Under the pieces are notes generated by a model. The model did not search any database. It saw only the letters and a list, made by a program, of their open reading frames with translations, and was not told where the DNA came from. DNA of 47,106 bases. It comes from Micromonospora okii. GTDB lineage: Bacteria > Actinomycetota > Actinomycetes > Mycobacteriales > Micromonosporaceae. This document shows, in pieces, positions 6,700-14,069 of this stretch (position 1 is its first letter; each line of letters begins with the position of its first letter). The position numbers and the translations under genes are program-made. The DNA lies in assembly GCF_020884795.1 (NCBI RefSeq), contig NZ_BBZF01000016.1, positions 107,060 to 154,165 of the forward strand, in the 5' to 3' direction.

Positions 6700-7656
6700 C
6701 TACAGACTTTCTGCAGCTGCGATGAGTTGGGCGGCCAGCTTTTTGAGGGCCGGGCGTAGTTCGTCGGGGCGGTGAATGGTGAAGGGCCATTCGAGGGAGG
6801 CGAGCATGTGGGCCATGCCGTCGAGGCGTTCTGCCCGTGTGCGCATGAGGACGCCGTTTTCTCGGGCGGTGAGGGTCACGGCGGAGCGGGGCAGCCTGCG
6901 GGCGATCTCGTGAAGGGGGCCGTGGATGAGGACTTCGACCTCCCAGCGGTAGGGCCCCTCGGCCAGGGTGGCGGCCAGGTGTGCGGCCGGATCGAAGTCG
7001 TCGGGTGGGGTGAAGGTGGTGGCTCGTGGGGCGACGGAGGCGATGCGGTCGATGCGGAAGGTGCGCAGGCTGCCGCGCAGGTGGTCATGGCCGACGACAT
7101 ACCAGCGGCCGGCGTGGAAGACCACCCCGTACGGGTCGAGATCGCGTGCGGTGCGATCCTCGCGCCACGACTGGTGCTGGATGTTGACGGTCGTGTGGGC
7201 GTGTGCTGCGTGGGCCAGGGCGAGCAGGACGGCAGTTTCGGGTGCCTGCGGGGTCACGGGGTTGGCGGTGAAAAACAAGGTCTGCTGTACGGCGGCGAGC
7301 GGTTCACGTAGGGCGTGCGGAAGCACCCGTTCGATCTTGGCGAGCGCGCCCGCGCTGGCTGGCGTGGCCGTTCCCATGCCGACGCGCTGTGCGGCGAGTA
7401 GGCCCAGGACGACGGCAAGGGCCTCGTCGTTGGTCAGCACCAGGGGCGGCATTCGGTAGCCCGGCGCCAGGCGGTATCCGCCGTACCGGCCCCGTTCGGC
7501 CTGCACCGGGATGCCTAGATCGCGCAGGTGGGTGACATAGCGGCGCACGGTGCGGACATCAGTGGCCAGCCGGTCGGCAAGCTCCGCCCCGGTCAACGCC
7601 CCCTTCGACTGGAGGAGCTCCAGGAGAGTCAGCACACGGGCCAAGGGGGGAGACAC
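6700..7656 (-). CDS. YafY/DeoR-type transcriptional regulator with WYL domain
   Basis: A 318-residue protein. Residues 1-60 are a helix-turn-helix (ARVLTLLELLQSKGALTGAE, VRTVRRYVTHLRDLGIPV) followed by the short wing ERGRYGGYRLAPGYRMPPL typical of the HTH_11/DeoR-like class. Residues about 135-215 form a WYL domain with GVVFHAGRWYVVGHDHLRG and LRTFRIDRI, which in the family binds small ligands or nucleic acid. The start is GTG at 7656 with GGAG six bases upstream. It is divergent from the hydrolase gene (83 bp between starts), and such pairs usually mean the regulator controls its neighbour; that is inference. The gene ends 10 bases from integrase relic 3. Confidence 0.88.
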   Translation of the reverse strand: MSPPLARVLTLLELLQSKGALTGAELADRLATDVRTVRRYVTHLRDLGIPVQAERGRYGGYRLAPGYRMPPLVLTNDEALAVVLGLLAAQRVGMGTATPASAGALAKIERVLPHALREPLAAVQQTLFFTANPVTPQAPETAVLLALAHAAHAHTTVNIQHQSWREDRTARDLDPYGVVFHAGRWYVVGHDHLRGSLRTFRIDRIASVAPRATTFTPPDDFDPAAHLAATLAEGPYRWEVEVLIHGPLHEIARRLPRSAVTLTARENGVLMRTRAERLDGMAHMLASLEWPFTIHRPDELRPALKKLAAQLIAAAESL

Positions 7657-7739
7657 AAGTCACTCCATGATTTAGGGCGGAGATCGTCCTGTTTTCCCTC
7701 AACACTAATCGCGGGCAACTTCGATTTCAGGGAGATCAC
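7657..7739. promoter_or_regulatory. Divergent regulator/hydrolase intergenic region
   Basis: These 83 bases separate the WYL regulator and the hydrolase and are visibly AT-richer than their surroundings. They must hold both promoters and probably the regulator's operator. GGGAG before the hydrolase ATG and GGAG before the regulator GTG are the ribosome binding sites. No exact dyad stands out. Confidence 0.5.
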
Positions 7740-8474
7740 ATGGCTACCTTCGTACTGGTTCCCGGCGCTTGGTTGGGCGCGTGGGCCTGGGAAGAAACCG
7801 CTCGCGCGCTGCGGGCCCTCGGCCACACGGCGCTGCCGCTGACGCTGACCGGCCTGGGGGAGCGCGCCGACCAGGCCGGCCCGGGAACGGACCTCGACAC
7901 CCACATCGCGGACATTGTCGGCTTTGTCGAGCGGCATGACTTGCACAGCGTCAGCCTGGTCGCTCACAGCTACGGGGCGGCACCGGTCAGCGGAGCCGCC
8001 GGCCGCCTCGGCGAACGGCTGGAACGGCTGATCTACGTAGACAGCGCCCCGTTCGCCGAGGGCATGCGCATGCTTGACCTCATGCCTCCCGAGGTGGTCG
8101 AGCAGTTGCGGCGGCAGGTTGCTGACTTCGGTGACGGGTGGCGCCTGCCGATGCCGCCCTTCGAGGTTCTCAGCCTTTCCAGCAGCATCGACGGCCTGGG
8201 CGAGGCCCAGCAGGACCTCATGCGCCTCCGTGCGACCCCCCAGCCGTTCGGGACCTACGAGCAGCGCCTCGCCGGTCCCACCGAGCCCGACCCCGGCGTG
8301 GACCGCGTCTTGGTGGCCTGTAACGACTTCACCGCTCTGCTCGATTCCGGGATGCCGATGCTTGCCTTCCTCAACCAGCCTCCGTGGCGGCGCTTCGACC
8401 TCGCCACCGGACACTGGCCGATGCTGTCGGCGGCTGACGAACTCGCCGACGTCCTCGACAGGTCAGCCGCCTGA
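7740..8474 (+). CDS. Alpha/beta hydrolase (esterase-like)
   Basis: A 244-residue cytoplasmic protein beginning MATFVLVPGAWLGAWAWEE, where the VPGAW stretch supplies the oxyanion loop. The nucleophile elbow is AHSYGA, with Ser in the expected place after strand 5. The catalytic His is in ATGHWPM near residue 223. The family includes small esterases and salicylate-esterase/hydroxynitrile-lyase-like enzymes; the substrate cannot be told from sequence. ATG at 7740 has GGGAG upstream. It is probably controlled by the divergent WYL regulator, whose WYL domain could sense the substrate. A degraded winged-helix gene follows 27 bases later and may once have been cotranscribed. Confidence 0.88.
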   Translation: MATFVLVPGAWLGAWAWEETARALRALGHTALPLTLTGLGERADQAGPGTDLDTHIADIVGFVERHDLHSVSLVAHSYGAAPVSGAAGRLGERLERLIYVDSAPFAEGMRMLDLMPPEVVEQLRRQVADFGDGWRLPMPPFEVLSLSSSIDGLGEAQQDLMRLRATPQPFGTYEQRLAGPTEPDPGVDRVLVACNDFTALLDSGMPMLAFLNQPPWRRFDLATGHWPMLSAADELADVLDRSAA

Positions 8475-8501
8475 GCCGGACGGAACCAGAGGTCACCGCC
8501 G

Positions 8502-8790
8502 ATGCTCAACCACCAGCGCGTCCGCCGGCTACGGGCCCAAGTGCAGGCCCTGGCTGGCGGCGTGCGGAAAGAACCCGCCGGGGCGGTCGTCTGCCACGTC
8601 TTCGCCATGCAGGCGCAAGACGCCCTGGCCGCCGATCTGGGCAACGAATGCGCGGACGGAATATCGCCCCTGGTGACATCCGTGCCGCGTACGACGATGA
8701 ACGAAGCGTTGTCCGCGACTGGTGTCTGCGGGGGCACCCTGCACGCACCCGCGTCTGGCCGGGCGGCGGACTCATCCGGCCCCATAGTCA
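8502..8790 (+). pseudogene. Winged-helix DNA-binding protein (HTH_42-like), broken
   Basis: The ATG frame at 8502 gives MLNHQRVRRLRAQVQALAGG and VFAMQAQDALAADLG. The expected continuation GDIRAAYDDERSVVRDWCLRG then appears in a second frame (from about 8640), and TLHAPASG returns to the first frame after a five-G run near 8731. Together this matches the start of the HTH_42 winged-helix family (QAQD motif, then a L-RGTLH motif). The C-terminal two thirds are missing. Two frameshifts plus truncation make it non-functional. The family includes DNA-glycosylase-like proteins in actinobacteria. Confidence 0.7.
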
Positions 8791-9325
8791 TCGCCGATGG
8801 CCTGGTTATCGCGCCCCGAGACGGCTTCAGCACCCCAGGACGCCGGGATCATCCGATGAGGTCCTCCCTCGACGCGGCAGGTCGGGTGCGCGGTCGACCG
8901 TCCGCGACCGACAGGTCCGAACGCGACACAGGGGGAGGCGCGAGCGGTGTGTCGTAGCGCGGGACCGGCGTGGGGCACCGGGTAGTGGAGCCACGCAGAG
9001 CCAGAGTCGGGACTTTGGTCCCTTTCGATATCGGCTCCAGTGTGGTGTCATGTCCGTGCAGCGGCGTCATGCGGCTTTAGATGCACTCGATGAGTTTCCG
9101 TGATTGGCGCACTAGGTCCGAGTGTTCGCCAAATGAAGCACCCCGTGCAACGTGGGCACGCAGGGGTATCACCCCGCCAGGCAGGTCCTACTGCCGATCG
9201 GTCGGACTTGCTGCCGTCCAGGCGGAGCCAACCCGTCGAGGGCTTTGTTGCCCTCAGTGCGTGTGGCACCATCATGGAATCTTCACGCCCCCCGTGCTGC
9301 CCATTTCGTGACAGGAGCCCCACAG
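8791..9325. other. Non-coding stretch ahead of the small peptide gene
   Basis: No reading frame here has recognisable coding character. The right half (about 9100-9310) contains several short hairpins, for example GGCAG-TCCTA-like stem-loops near 9179-9194, and may be a long structured 5' leader of the peptide gene at 9326. It does not match the GEMM (c-di-GMP) or ydaO (c-di-AMP) riboswitch consensus by eye. Confidence 0.4.
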
Positions 9326-9466
9326 ATGCCTACTCAAAAGCTGGGTCGGCTGCTCGGCATGACCCTGATGATGTTCGCGCTCGCCGCCGGCCTCGGCTCG
9401 GTTGCCTCCGTCGCCGGCAACTCCGGCGCCAGTGCGCTGGTGAGCCTCGAGTTCGAGTGGAACTAG
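9326..9466 (+). CDS. 46-residue secreted or membrane peptide
   Basis: ATG at 9326 is preceded by AGGAG with a nine-base spacer. The peptide has a basic start (MPTQKLGRLLG), a hydrophobic stretch (MTLMMFALAAGLGSVASVAG) and a short tail ending SLEFEWN. This looks like a signal peptide that would release a mature peptide of about 18 residues or less. A hairpin terminator follows at 9490-9520, so the gene is its own transcription unit upstream of the GGDEF-EAL gene. I recognise no named family. It could be a secreted signal, a leader-like regulatory peptide or a small membrane protein. Confidence 0.65.
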   Translation: MPTQKLGRLLGMTLMMFALAAGLGSVASVAGNSGASALVSLEFEWN

Positions 9467-9489
9467 GTTCTTCGCGGTTCGTGTGACAT

Positions 9490-9520
9490 CCGCCGTCGTC
9501 CGGCCACCGGGCGACGGCGG
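9490..9520 (+). terminator. Hairpin after the small peptide gene
   Basis: A 14-bp stem (9490-9503 with 9507-9520, one G-T wobble) closed by a CCA loop, 23 bases after the peptide stop codon and before the GGDEF-EAL gene. Confidence 0.7.
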
Positions 9521-9573
9521 AAGCGACCAGGCATCGGCGCGGAGTTCACTCTCGGTGACGACAAGGGAGCAGG

Positions 9574-12105
9574 ATGACGAGCCGTGCGGCAGCCGTGCGA
9601 CGACGCGGGACTGACCTCGCCTGGCTGATAACCGGGCCGCTGGCGTTCCTGGCCGTCATCTGCTGCCTGCTGATCGCCCTGGTCGATCCGCAGCCGTACG
9701 GCTCCTGGGGCGTCGGCCTGCTGCTGTTCATCGCCCTGGTCGCCGCGCACCTGCCGGTCCTGAGCTTCGTCGTCCGGCGACAGACGCTCTCCGCCACGAT
9801 CACCGAGATCCCGCTGGTCCTGGCGCTGTACTACCTCCCCCCGCTGACCCTGGTGCTGGTGGCCATCCTCGCCGCCCTCGTCGTCCAGCTCCGGCGACGG
9901 CTCCGTTCGGCCAAGTTCGCCTTCAACGTCGCCCGCTCCGCCGCGGCGACCTCCCTCGCCGGCCTGGTCCTGCTGGCGCTCCCCCCGATCCGGGGCGTGG
10001 GGCCCGGGACATGGGGCATCCTCTCCGCGGCGGTCAGCACCATCACCCTGGTCACCCTCGCCGCCGTGGTCGGCGTCATCACCCTCCTCCAGGGCTGGCA
10101 GGCCGGCCTGGAGGTGGTCCGCACGTCCACCGTGCCGCTGGTGGTGGCGGGGGTGAACACCACCGTCGGCCTGATCATCCTGCTCGCGGTGACGACCACC
10201 TACTGGTCGCTGCTGCCGCTCGGGGCGCTCGCGGTGACGGCGGCCGTGGTCTACGGGGCGTACGCGCAGGTGCTGCGCCAGCATCGCAGCCTCGCCGACA
10301 TCTACGAGCTGACCCGCGCCATGAGCGGCAGCGGCCAGGACGGCACCCTGCCGGACGCCCTGCTCGGCCGGGCCCGGGCCCTCATGCAGGCCGAGTACGC
10401 CACCCTGTGGCTGCCCGCCCAGGGCCGGCATCCCGAGGTGCTGCTGACCGCCCGCGTGGACGGCCGCGGCCTGCTCGACTTCTCCAAGGTCCCGTCGGCG
10501 ATGCGGGAGCGGGTGGTGCGGCAGCGGCAGACCCTCGCGGTCGGCGCGCGGCTCGGCGGCGGCCGGGAGCAACTGGCGATGCTCCGGGCGGCCTCGGCCA
10601 AGGACGCGATCATCGTGCCGCTGCGCTCCGGTGAGGCGGTGATCGGCACGCTCGAGGTGGTCAACCGGCTCAGCGACGTGGGCCACTTCACCCCCGCCGA
10701 CGTGCCGGTGATCGAGACGGTGGCCGCGCACGCGGCGGTGGCCCTGGAGAATTCCCGGCTGGTCGACCGGCTGCGCCACGACGCGTACCACGACACGCTG
10801 ACCAAGCTGCCCAACCGGCGACGGATCTCCGGAGCGCTCGACGAGGCCGTCCGCATCCGGGCCCCCGGCGAGGTGGTCGCCGTCCTGCTCTTCGACGTGG
10901 ACGGGCTGCGCCAGGTCAACGAGTCGCTCGGGCACGCCGCCGGCGACCAGGTCCTCGTCGAGGTCGCCGACCGGCTGCGCGCCTCCGCCCCCTCCTCGGC
11001 CCTGGTCGGCCGGGCCGGTGGCGACGAGTTCCTGGTCACCCTCCGGCTGGAGAACGCCGAGGCCGCACTGGAGTTGGCCGCGCGGCTGCGCGAGGAGATC
11101 CGCGCCGAGATGGTCTTCGACGCGTTCACCCTCGACGTGGACACGGCGGTCGGGGTCGCCGTGCACCCGGACCACGGCAGCGACGCCGCGACCCTCCTGC
11201 AACGGGTCGACCTGGCGGCGACGGCGGCGAAGTCCATGCCCGGCGGCATCCACCTGTTCAACCCGGCCCTGGAGTCCCGGTCGCTGCGCCGGCTGGGCCT
11301 GGCGGGCGACCTGCGCCGCGCCCTCGACGACGGCGAGCTGGAGGTCTACTTCCAGCCCAAGGTGACGCTGCGGGACCGCCGGCTGGTCGGGGTGGAGTGC
11401 CTGGCCCGCTGGGAGCACCCGGCGCACGGCGAGGTCACCCCGGAGGACTTCGTCGCGGTGGCCGAGCACACCGGCCTGCTCGGCCGGCTCACCGAGGTGG
11501 TGCTGCGGGAGGGGCTGCGGCGCAGCCGGGAGTGGACGCACGACGCGCAGCCGCTCGCCGTCGCGGTCAACCTCTCCGCCCGTACGCTCACCGACCGGCA
11601 CTTCCCCGACCGGGTGCGCGAGCTGCTCGCCGAGTACGACGTCCCACCGCACCGGCTCACCTTCGAGATCCGCGAGGCCGGGGTGCTCGACGGCACCGAC
11701 CGCCCGATCCCCACCCTGCGCCGGTTGCGTGATCTCGGCGTCCGACTGTCGGTGGACGACTTCGGCACCGGCTCGTCCTCGCTGGCGTACCTGCGGCGGC
11801 TGCCGGTGCACGAGGTGAAGGTGGACCGGTCGTTCGTGCAGGGCATGGCCACCGACCCCGGGGACCTGGCCATCGTCAACGCCGTGGTGACCCTCTCCCA
11901 GCAGTTCGGCCTCGCCGTGGTGGCCGAGGGGGTGGAGAGCGAGCTGACCCTGGAGCTGCTCCAGGACATCGGCTGCGAGATCGGTCAGGGCTTCCTGTTC
12001 AGCCGCCCGCTGCCGTACGAGCGGCTGGAGGCGTGGTTCGGGGCCCAGGTGGAGTCCGAGGCGCTCGTCGGCTCGGACGCCCGCCGGCTGCGCGTCGTGC
12101 CCTGA
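9574..12105 (+). CDS. Membrane-anchored GAF-GGDEF-EAL cyclic-di-GMP protein
   Basis: An 843-residue protein. Residues about 14-235 contain some six TM helices. A GAF domain follows (about 245-400), then GGDEF (about 405-565) and EAL (about 585-830). The GGDEF signature GRAGGDEF is intact (482-486), with DVDGLRQVNESLGH supplying the metal and substrate site, so diguanylate cyclase activity is plausible; no RxxD inhibitory site precedes it. In the EAL domain the signature is ECL (608-610), keeping the metal-binding Glu, and NLSAR, DDFGTGSSSL (728 on), VKVDRSF and AEGVES are conserved, so phosphodiesterase activity is also plausible. One activity may dominate. ATG at 9574 follows AGGGAG. No c-di-GMP effector is adjacent except the distant YajQ-type protein. 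Confidence 0.92.
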   Translation: MTSRAAAVRRRGTDLAWLITGPLAFLAVICCLLIALVDPQPYGSWGVGLLLFIALVAAHLPVLSFVVRRQTLSATITEIPLVLALYYLPPLTLVLVAILAALVVQLRRRLRSAKFAFNVARSAAATSLAGLVLLALPPIRGVGPGTWGILSAAVSTITLVTLAAVVGVITLLQGWQAGLEVVRTSTVPLVVAGVNTTVGLIILLAVTTTYWSLLPLGALAVTAAVVYGAYAQVLRQHRSLADIYELTRAMSGSGQDGTLPDALLGRARALMQAEYATLWLPAQGRHPEVLLTARVDGRGLLDFSKVPSAMRERVVRQRQTLAVGARLGGGREQLAMLRAASAKDAIIVPLRSGEAVIGTLEVVNRLSDVGHFTPADVPVIETVAAHAAVALENSRLVDRLRHDAYHDTLTKLPNRRRISGALDEAVRIRAPGEVVAVLLFDVDGLRQVNESLGHAAGDQVLVEVADRLRASAPSSALVGRAGGDEFLVTLRLENAEAALELAARLREEIRAEMVFDAFTLDVDTAVGVAVHPDHGSDAATLLQRVDLAATAAKSMPGGIHLFNPALESRSLRRLGLAGDLRRALDDGELEVYFQPKVTLRDRRLVGVECLARWEHPAHGEVTPEDFVAVAEHTGLLGRLTEVVLREGLRRSREWTHDAQPLAVAVNLSARTLTDRHFPDRVRELLAEYDVPPHRLTFEIREAGVLDGTDRPIPTLRRLRDLGVRLSVDDFGTGSSSLAYLRRLPVHEVKVDRSFVQGMATDPGDLAIVNAVVTLSQQFGLAVVAEGVESELTLELLQDIGCEIGQGFLFSRPLPYERLEAWFGAQVESEALVGSDARRLRVVP

Positions 12106-12167
12106 TCTCGCCGAAAACGCTCCTGACCAGAGTGAACGCCGCGGGGCGCGACGGTGGGGAGATCCGA

Positions 12168-12197
12168 TTTCACCTCCGGGGCCGGGCCGTGTACTCT
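12168..12197 (+). promoter_or_regulatory. Probable promoter of tRNA-Thr/tRNA-Met
   Basis: TTTCAC (12168-12173) and TACTCT (12192-12197) are separated by 18 bases, ending 32 bases before tRNA-Thr. Confidence 0.55.
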
Positions 12198-12229
12198 TAC
12201 GTCTGCGCGGCCACCAAGTGATCGCGCAG

Positions 12230-12302
12230 GCCCCCTTAGCTCAGTCGGCAGAGCGTCTCCATGGTAAGGAGAAGGTCTACGGTTCGATTCCGTAAGGGGG
12301 CT
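12230..12302 (+). tRNA. tRNA-Thr (anticodon GGT)
   Basis: Acceptor GCCCCCT pairs with AGGGGGC. The anticodon arm TCTCC-ATGGTAA-GGAGA has GGT at 12263-12265, and the T arm is ACGG-TTCGATT-CCGT. Discriminator T; CCA is not encoded. Twenty-five bases separate it from tRNA-Met, so the two are probably cotranscribed. Confidence 0.96.
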
Positions 12303-12327
12303 CAAAGGGTCCGGCTGGACCCGCCTC

Positions 12328-12400
12328 GGCGGTGTAGCTCAGATGGCAGAGCAAGCGGCTCATAATCGCTGTGTCGCCGGTTCAAGTCCGGCCACCGCTA
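12328..12400 (+). tRNA. tRNA-Met (anticodon CAT)
   Basis: Acceptor GGCGGTG pairs with CACCGCT (G-U at 1-72), anticodon CAT at 12361-12363, T arm GCCGG-TTCAAGT-CCGGC, discriminator A. It lacks the mismatch at 1-72 and the GGG/CCC anticodon-stem pairs of an initiator, so it is the elongator form. Confidence 0.93.
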
Positions 12401-12439
12401 CTCTGGCTCTCCGGGCTTGTCTCCCGGTGACCGGTGGAA

Positions 12440-12457
12440 TGGGCGCCTCGGCGCCCA
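12440..12457 (+). terminator. Short hairpin after the tRNA pair
   Basis: TGGGCGCC-TC-GGCGCCCA followed by CTTTG, 39 bases after tRNA-Met. The inner pair must open to form a loop. It overlaps the start of the rpmG promoter region. Confidence 0.55.
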
Positions 12458-12459
12458 CT

Positions 12460-12489
12460 TTGCATGTCTGCGTCTCCAGCGCGTACGCT
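12460..12489 (+). promoter_or_regulatory. Probable rpmG promoter
   Basis: TTGCAT (12460-12465) and TACGCT (12484-12489) with an 18-base spacer, ending 44 bases before the rpmG start codon. Confidence 0.55.
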
Positions 12490-12533
12490 GGGCCGCTGTA
12501 GTTGATGACCGTTAGCGAGGAAGGCACTCCGCC

Positions 12534-12701
12534 GTGGCGAAGGCTACCGATGTCCGGCCGAAGATCACTCTGGCGTGTGTGGAGTGCAAGGAGCGCAACT
12601 ACATCACGCGCAAGAACCGCCGCAACGACCCGGACCGCATCGAGCTGAAGAAGTTCTGCCCCCGGGACGGCCGGCACACGGCCCACCGCGAGACCCGCTG
12701 A
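12534..12701 (+). CDS. rpmG: Ribosomal protein L33
   Basis: A 55-residue large-subunit protein with the highly conserved core [20 protein letters not shown] and a TAHRETR C-terminus. L33 has zinc-binding (four Cys) and zinc-free forms. Here the first pair CVEC is present but the second motif reads CPRDGRH, so the fourth Cys is Asp and only three Cys remain; zinc may not be held in the usual way. The start is GTG with a GAGGAAGG ribosome binding site. The position before hadA-hadB and tRNA-Trp-secE is conserved in actinobacteria (as in Mycobacterium). A strong terminator at 12741-12791 separates it from hadA. Confidence 0.96.
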   Translation: MAKATDVRPKITLACVECKERNYITRKNRRNDPDRIELKKFCPRDGRHTAHRETR

Positions 12702-12740
12702 CCCGTCGCCGGCGCGAGCCGGCCGGCACGAACACCGATC

Positions 12741-12791
12741 GCCGACCCGAGCGGACGCGCGGCTCCCCGCCGCCCGTCCGCTCGGGTCGGC
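12741..12791 (+). terminator. Strong rho-independent terminator after rpmG
   Basis: A 17-bp perfect stem (12741-12757 with 12775-12791), 17-base loop, followed by TTTCGTGCTTTCC. Confidence 0.85.
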
Positions 12792-12820
12792 TTTCGTGCT
12801 TTCCGTGTAGGTTCTCGGGC

Positions 12821-13267
12821 ATGTCCCTGGACCCGTCCTTCGTCGGCCGGAGCTATCCGCCGACCGCCCCCTACCAGGTGGGCCGCGAAAAGATCCGCGA
12901 GTTCGCCACGGCGATCGGCGCCACCGACGCCGCCTACCACGACCCGGAGGCCGCCCGCGCGCTCGGGCACCGGGACGTGGTCGCCCCGCCGACCTTTCCC
13001 GTGCTGCTCACCATGGCCACCACCCAGCAGATCGTCGACGACCCGGCCCTCGGGGTGGACTACAGCCGGGTGGTGCACGGCGACCAGCGCTTCGCGTACA
13101 CCCGTCCGGTGGTGGCGGGCGACGAGCTGGTCTGTGTGAACACCATCGAGGACGTCAGCAGTCGGGGCGGGCACGACTTCCTGACCACCCGCACGGACGT
13201 CAGCACGGCCGACGGCGAGCCGGTGGTCGCCGTCTGGTCCAAGATCGTCGTACGCGGGGAGGCGTGA
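12821..13267 (+). CDS. hadA: FAS1-like/MaoC-type dehydratase subunit (HadA homologue)
   Basis: A 148-residue hot-dog-fold protein: MSLDPSFVGRSYPPTAPYQV, then REKIREFATAIGATDAAYHD and GHRDVVAPPTFPVLL, as in the N-terminal MaoC-like (FAS1_DH) family. In Mycobacterium HadA pairs with HadB to form the (3R)-hydroxyacyl-ACP dehydratase of FAS-II in mycolate synthesis; HadA lacks the catalytic motif and stabilises the substrate. Here it lies between rpmG and tRNA-Trp-secE exactly as in mycobacteria, followed two bases later by hadB. The likely host makes no mycolates, so the substrate is probably another acyl chain. The gene symbol rests on homology and synteny. Confidence 0.88.
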   Translation: MSLDPSFVGRSYPPTAPYQVGREKIREFATAIGATDAAYHDPEAARALGHRDVVAPPTFPVLLTMATTQQIVDDPALGVDYSRVVHGDQRFAYTRPVVAGDELVCVNTIEDVSSRGGHDFLTTRTDVSTADGEPVVAVWSKIVVRGEA

Positions 13268-13269
13268 CC

Positions 13270-13662
13270 ATGGAGCTGCCCACCAAGACCTTCCGGGTCA
13301 CCCGGGCCGATCTGGTCCGCTACGCGGGCGCCTCGGGCGACTTCAACCCGATCCACTGGAGCGACCGGGTCGCCACGAAGGTCGGCCTGCCCGGGGTGAT
13401 CGCGCACGGGATGTTCACCATGGCCCTGGTCGGCCGCGCGGTCACGGAGTGGGCCGGCGCGCCCGACGCGGTGGTCGACTACGGGGTCCGGTTCACCCGT
13501 CCGGTGGTCGTTCCGGACGACGACACCGGCACCGAGATCGAGGTGACCGCCAAGGTCAAGGAGACCGGCGAGGCGGGTCTGACCAGGCTCGACATCACCG
13601 CGACCTGCCGGGGCGAGAAGGTGCTCTCGCAGGCGCGGGCGGTGATCCGGACGCCCCGCTGA
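13270..13662 (+). CDS. hadB: MaoC-type dehydratase, catalytic subunit (HadB homologue)
   Basis: A 130-residue hot-dog-fold protein with the hydratase-2 signature ASGDFNPIHWSD (catalytic Asp and His) and the following GLPGVIAHGMFTMALVG. It would dehydrate (3R)-hydroxyacyl-ACP or -CoA as a heterodimer with HadA. Two starts are possible: GTG 13264 overlaps the hadA stop but sits one base after GGGGAGG, whereas ATG 13270 sits seven bases after it and is chosen. No hadC follows; tRNA-Trp comes next, as in some actinobacteria. The pair is tightly coupled and surely cotranslated. Confidence 0.9.
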   Translation: MELPTKTFRVTRADLVRYAGASGDFNPIHWSDRVATKVGLPGVIAHGMFTMALVGRAVTEWAGAPDAVVDYGVRFTRPVVVPDDDTGTEIEVTAKVKETGEAGLTRLDITATCRGEKVLSQARAVIRTPR

Positions 13663-13693
13663 GGGCTTTCCGGCACGCGAGGGGGTGGACCGG

Positions 13694-13723
13694 TTGGGAA
13701 AGTGGCCCTGCTACCCGTACACT
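13694..13723 (+). promoter_or_regulatory. Promoter of tRNA-Trp (and probably secE-nusG)
   Basis: TTGGGA (13694-13699) and TACACT (13718-13723) with an 18-base spacer, 66 bases before the tRNA. Confidence 0.6.
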
Positions 13724-13789
13724 GGTCCGCCGTGGGGCAAGTGACCCCGCCCGGTGCTTTGTGGCCGGGGCGGGCGAGCGTTGCCGCAC

Positions 13790-13862
<73 letters not shown>

Positions 13863-14069
13863 CGCCTCAGGCCTGACCGTTCCCGTGGGTCGCGCCGCCG
13901 CCAGGCGGCGTCCGGCCCGTGGTGGTGGCATCGGCAGGGCGGTTCCGAGGCATCGGGCCTGTCCGTCGATCCGCCGGCCGCGGCCCGTCGCGGGACGGTT
14001 GGTCCGGTCGGCGTGACCAACGCCGCACGCCGCACCGGTGTGCGACCCGACTCCGCGACGGAGGGCGAA

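Noticed and set aside
9100..9325. A possible GEMM (c-di-GMP) riboswitch, suggested by the c-di-GMP enzyme downstream
   Set aside because: The region lacks the GEMM consensus blocks (the GCACAGGGCAAACC-like and GACGCAAAGCC-like segments) by eye, and the intervening terminator separates it from the enzyme. A covariance-model search could settle it.
11985..12305. Minus-strand peptide SPLTESNRRPSPYHGDALPTELRG
   Set aside because: Antisense translation of tRNA-Thr, another common artefact.
12360..12686. Minus-strand peptide ending VAVAGLEPATQRL
   Set aside because: Antisense of tRNA-Met plus rpmG; no independent coding evidence.
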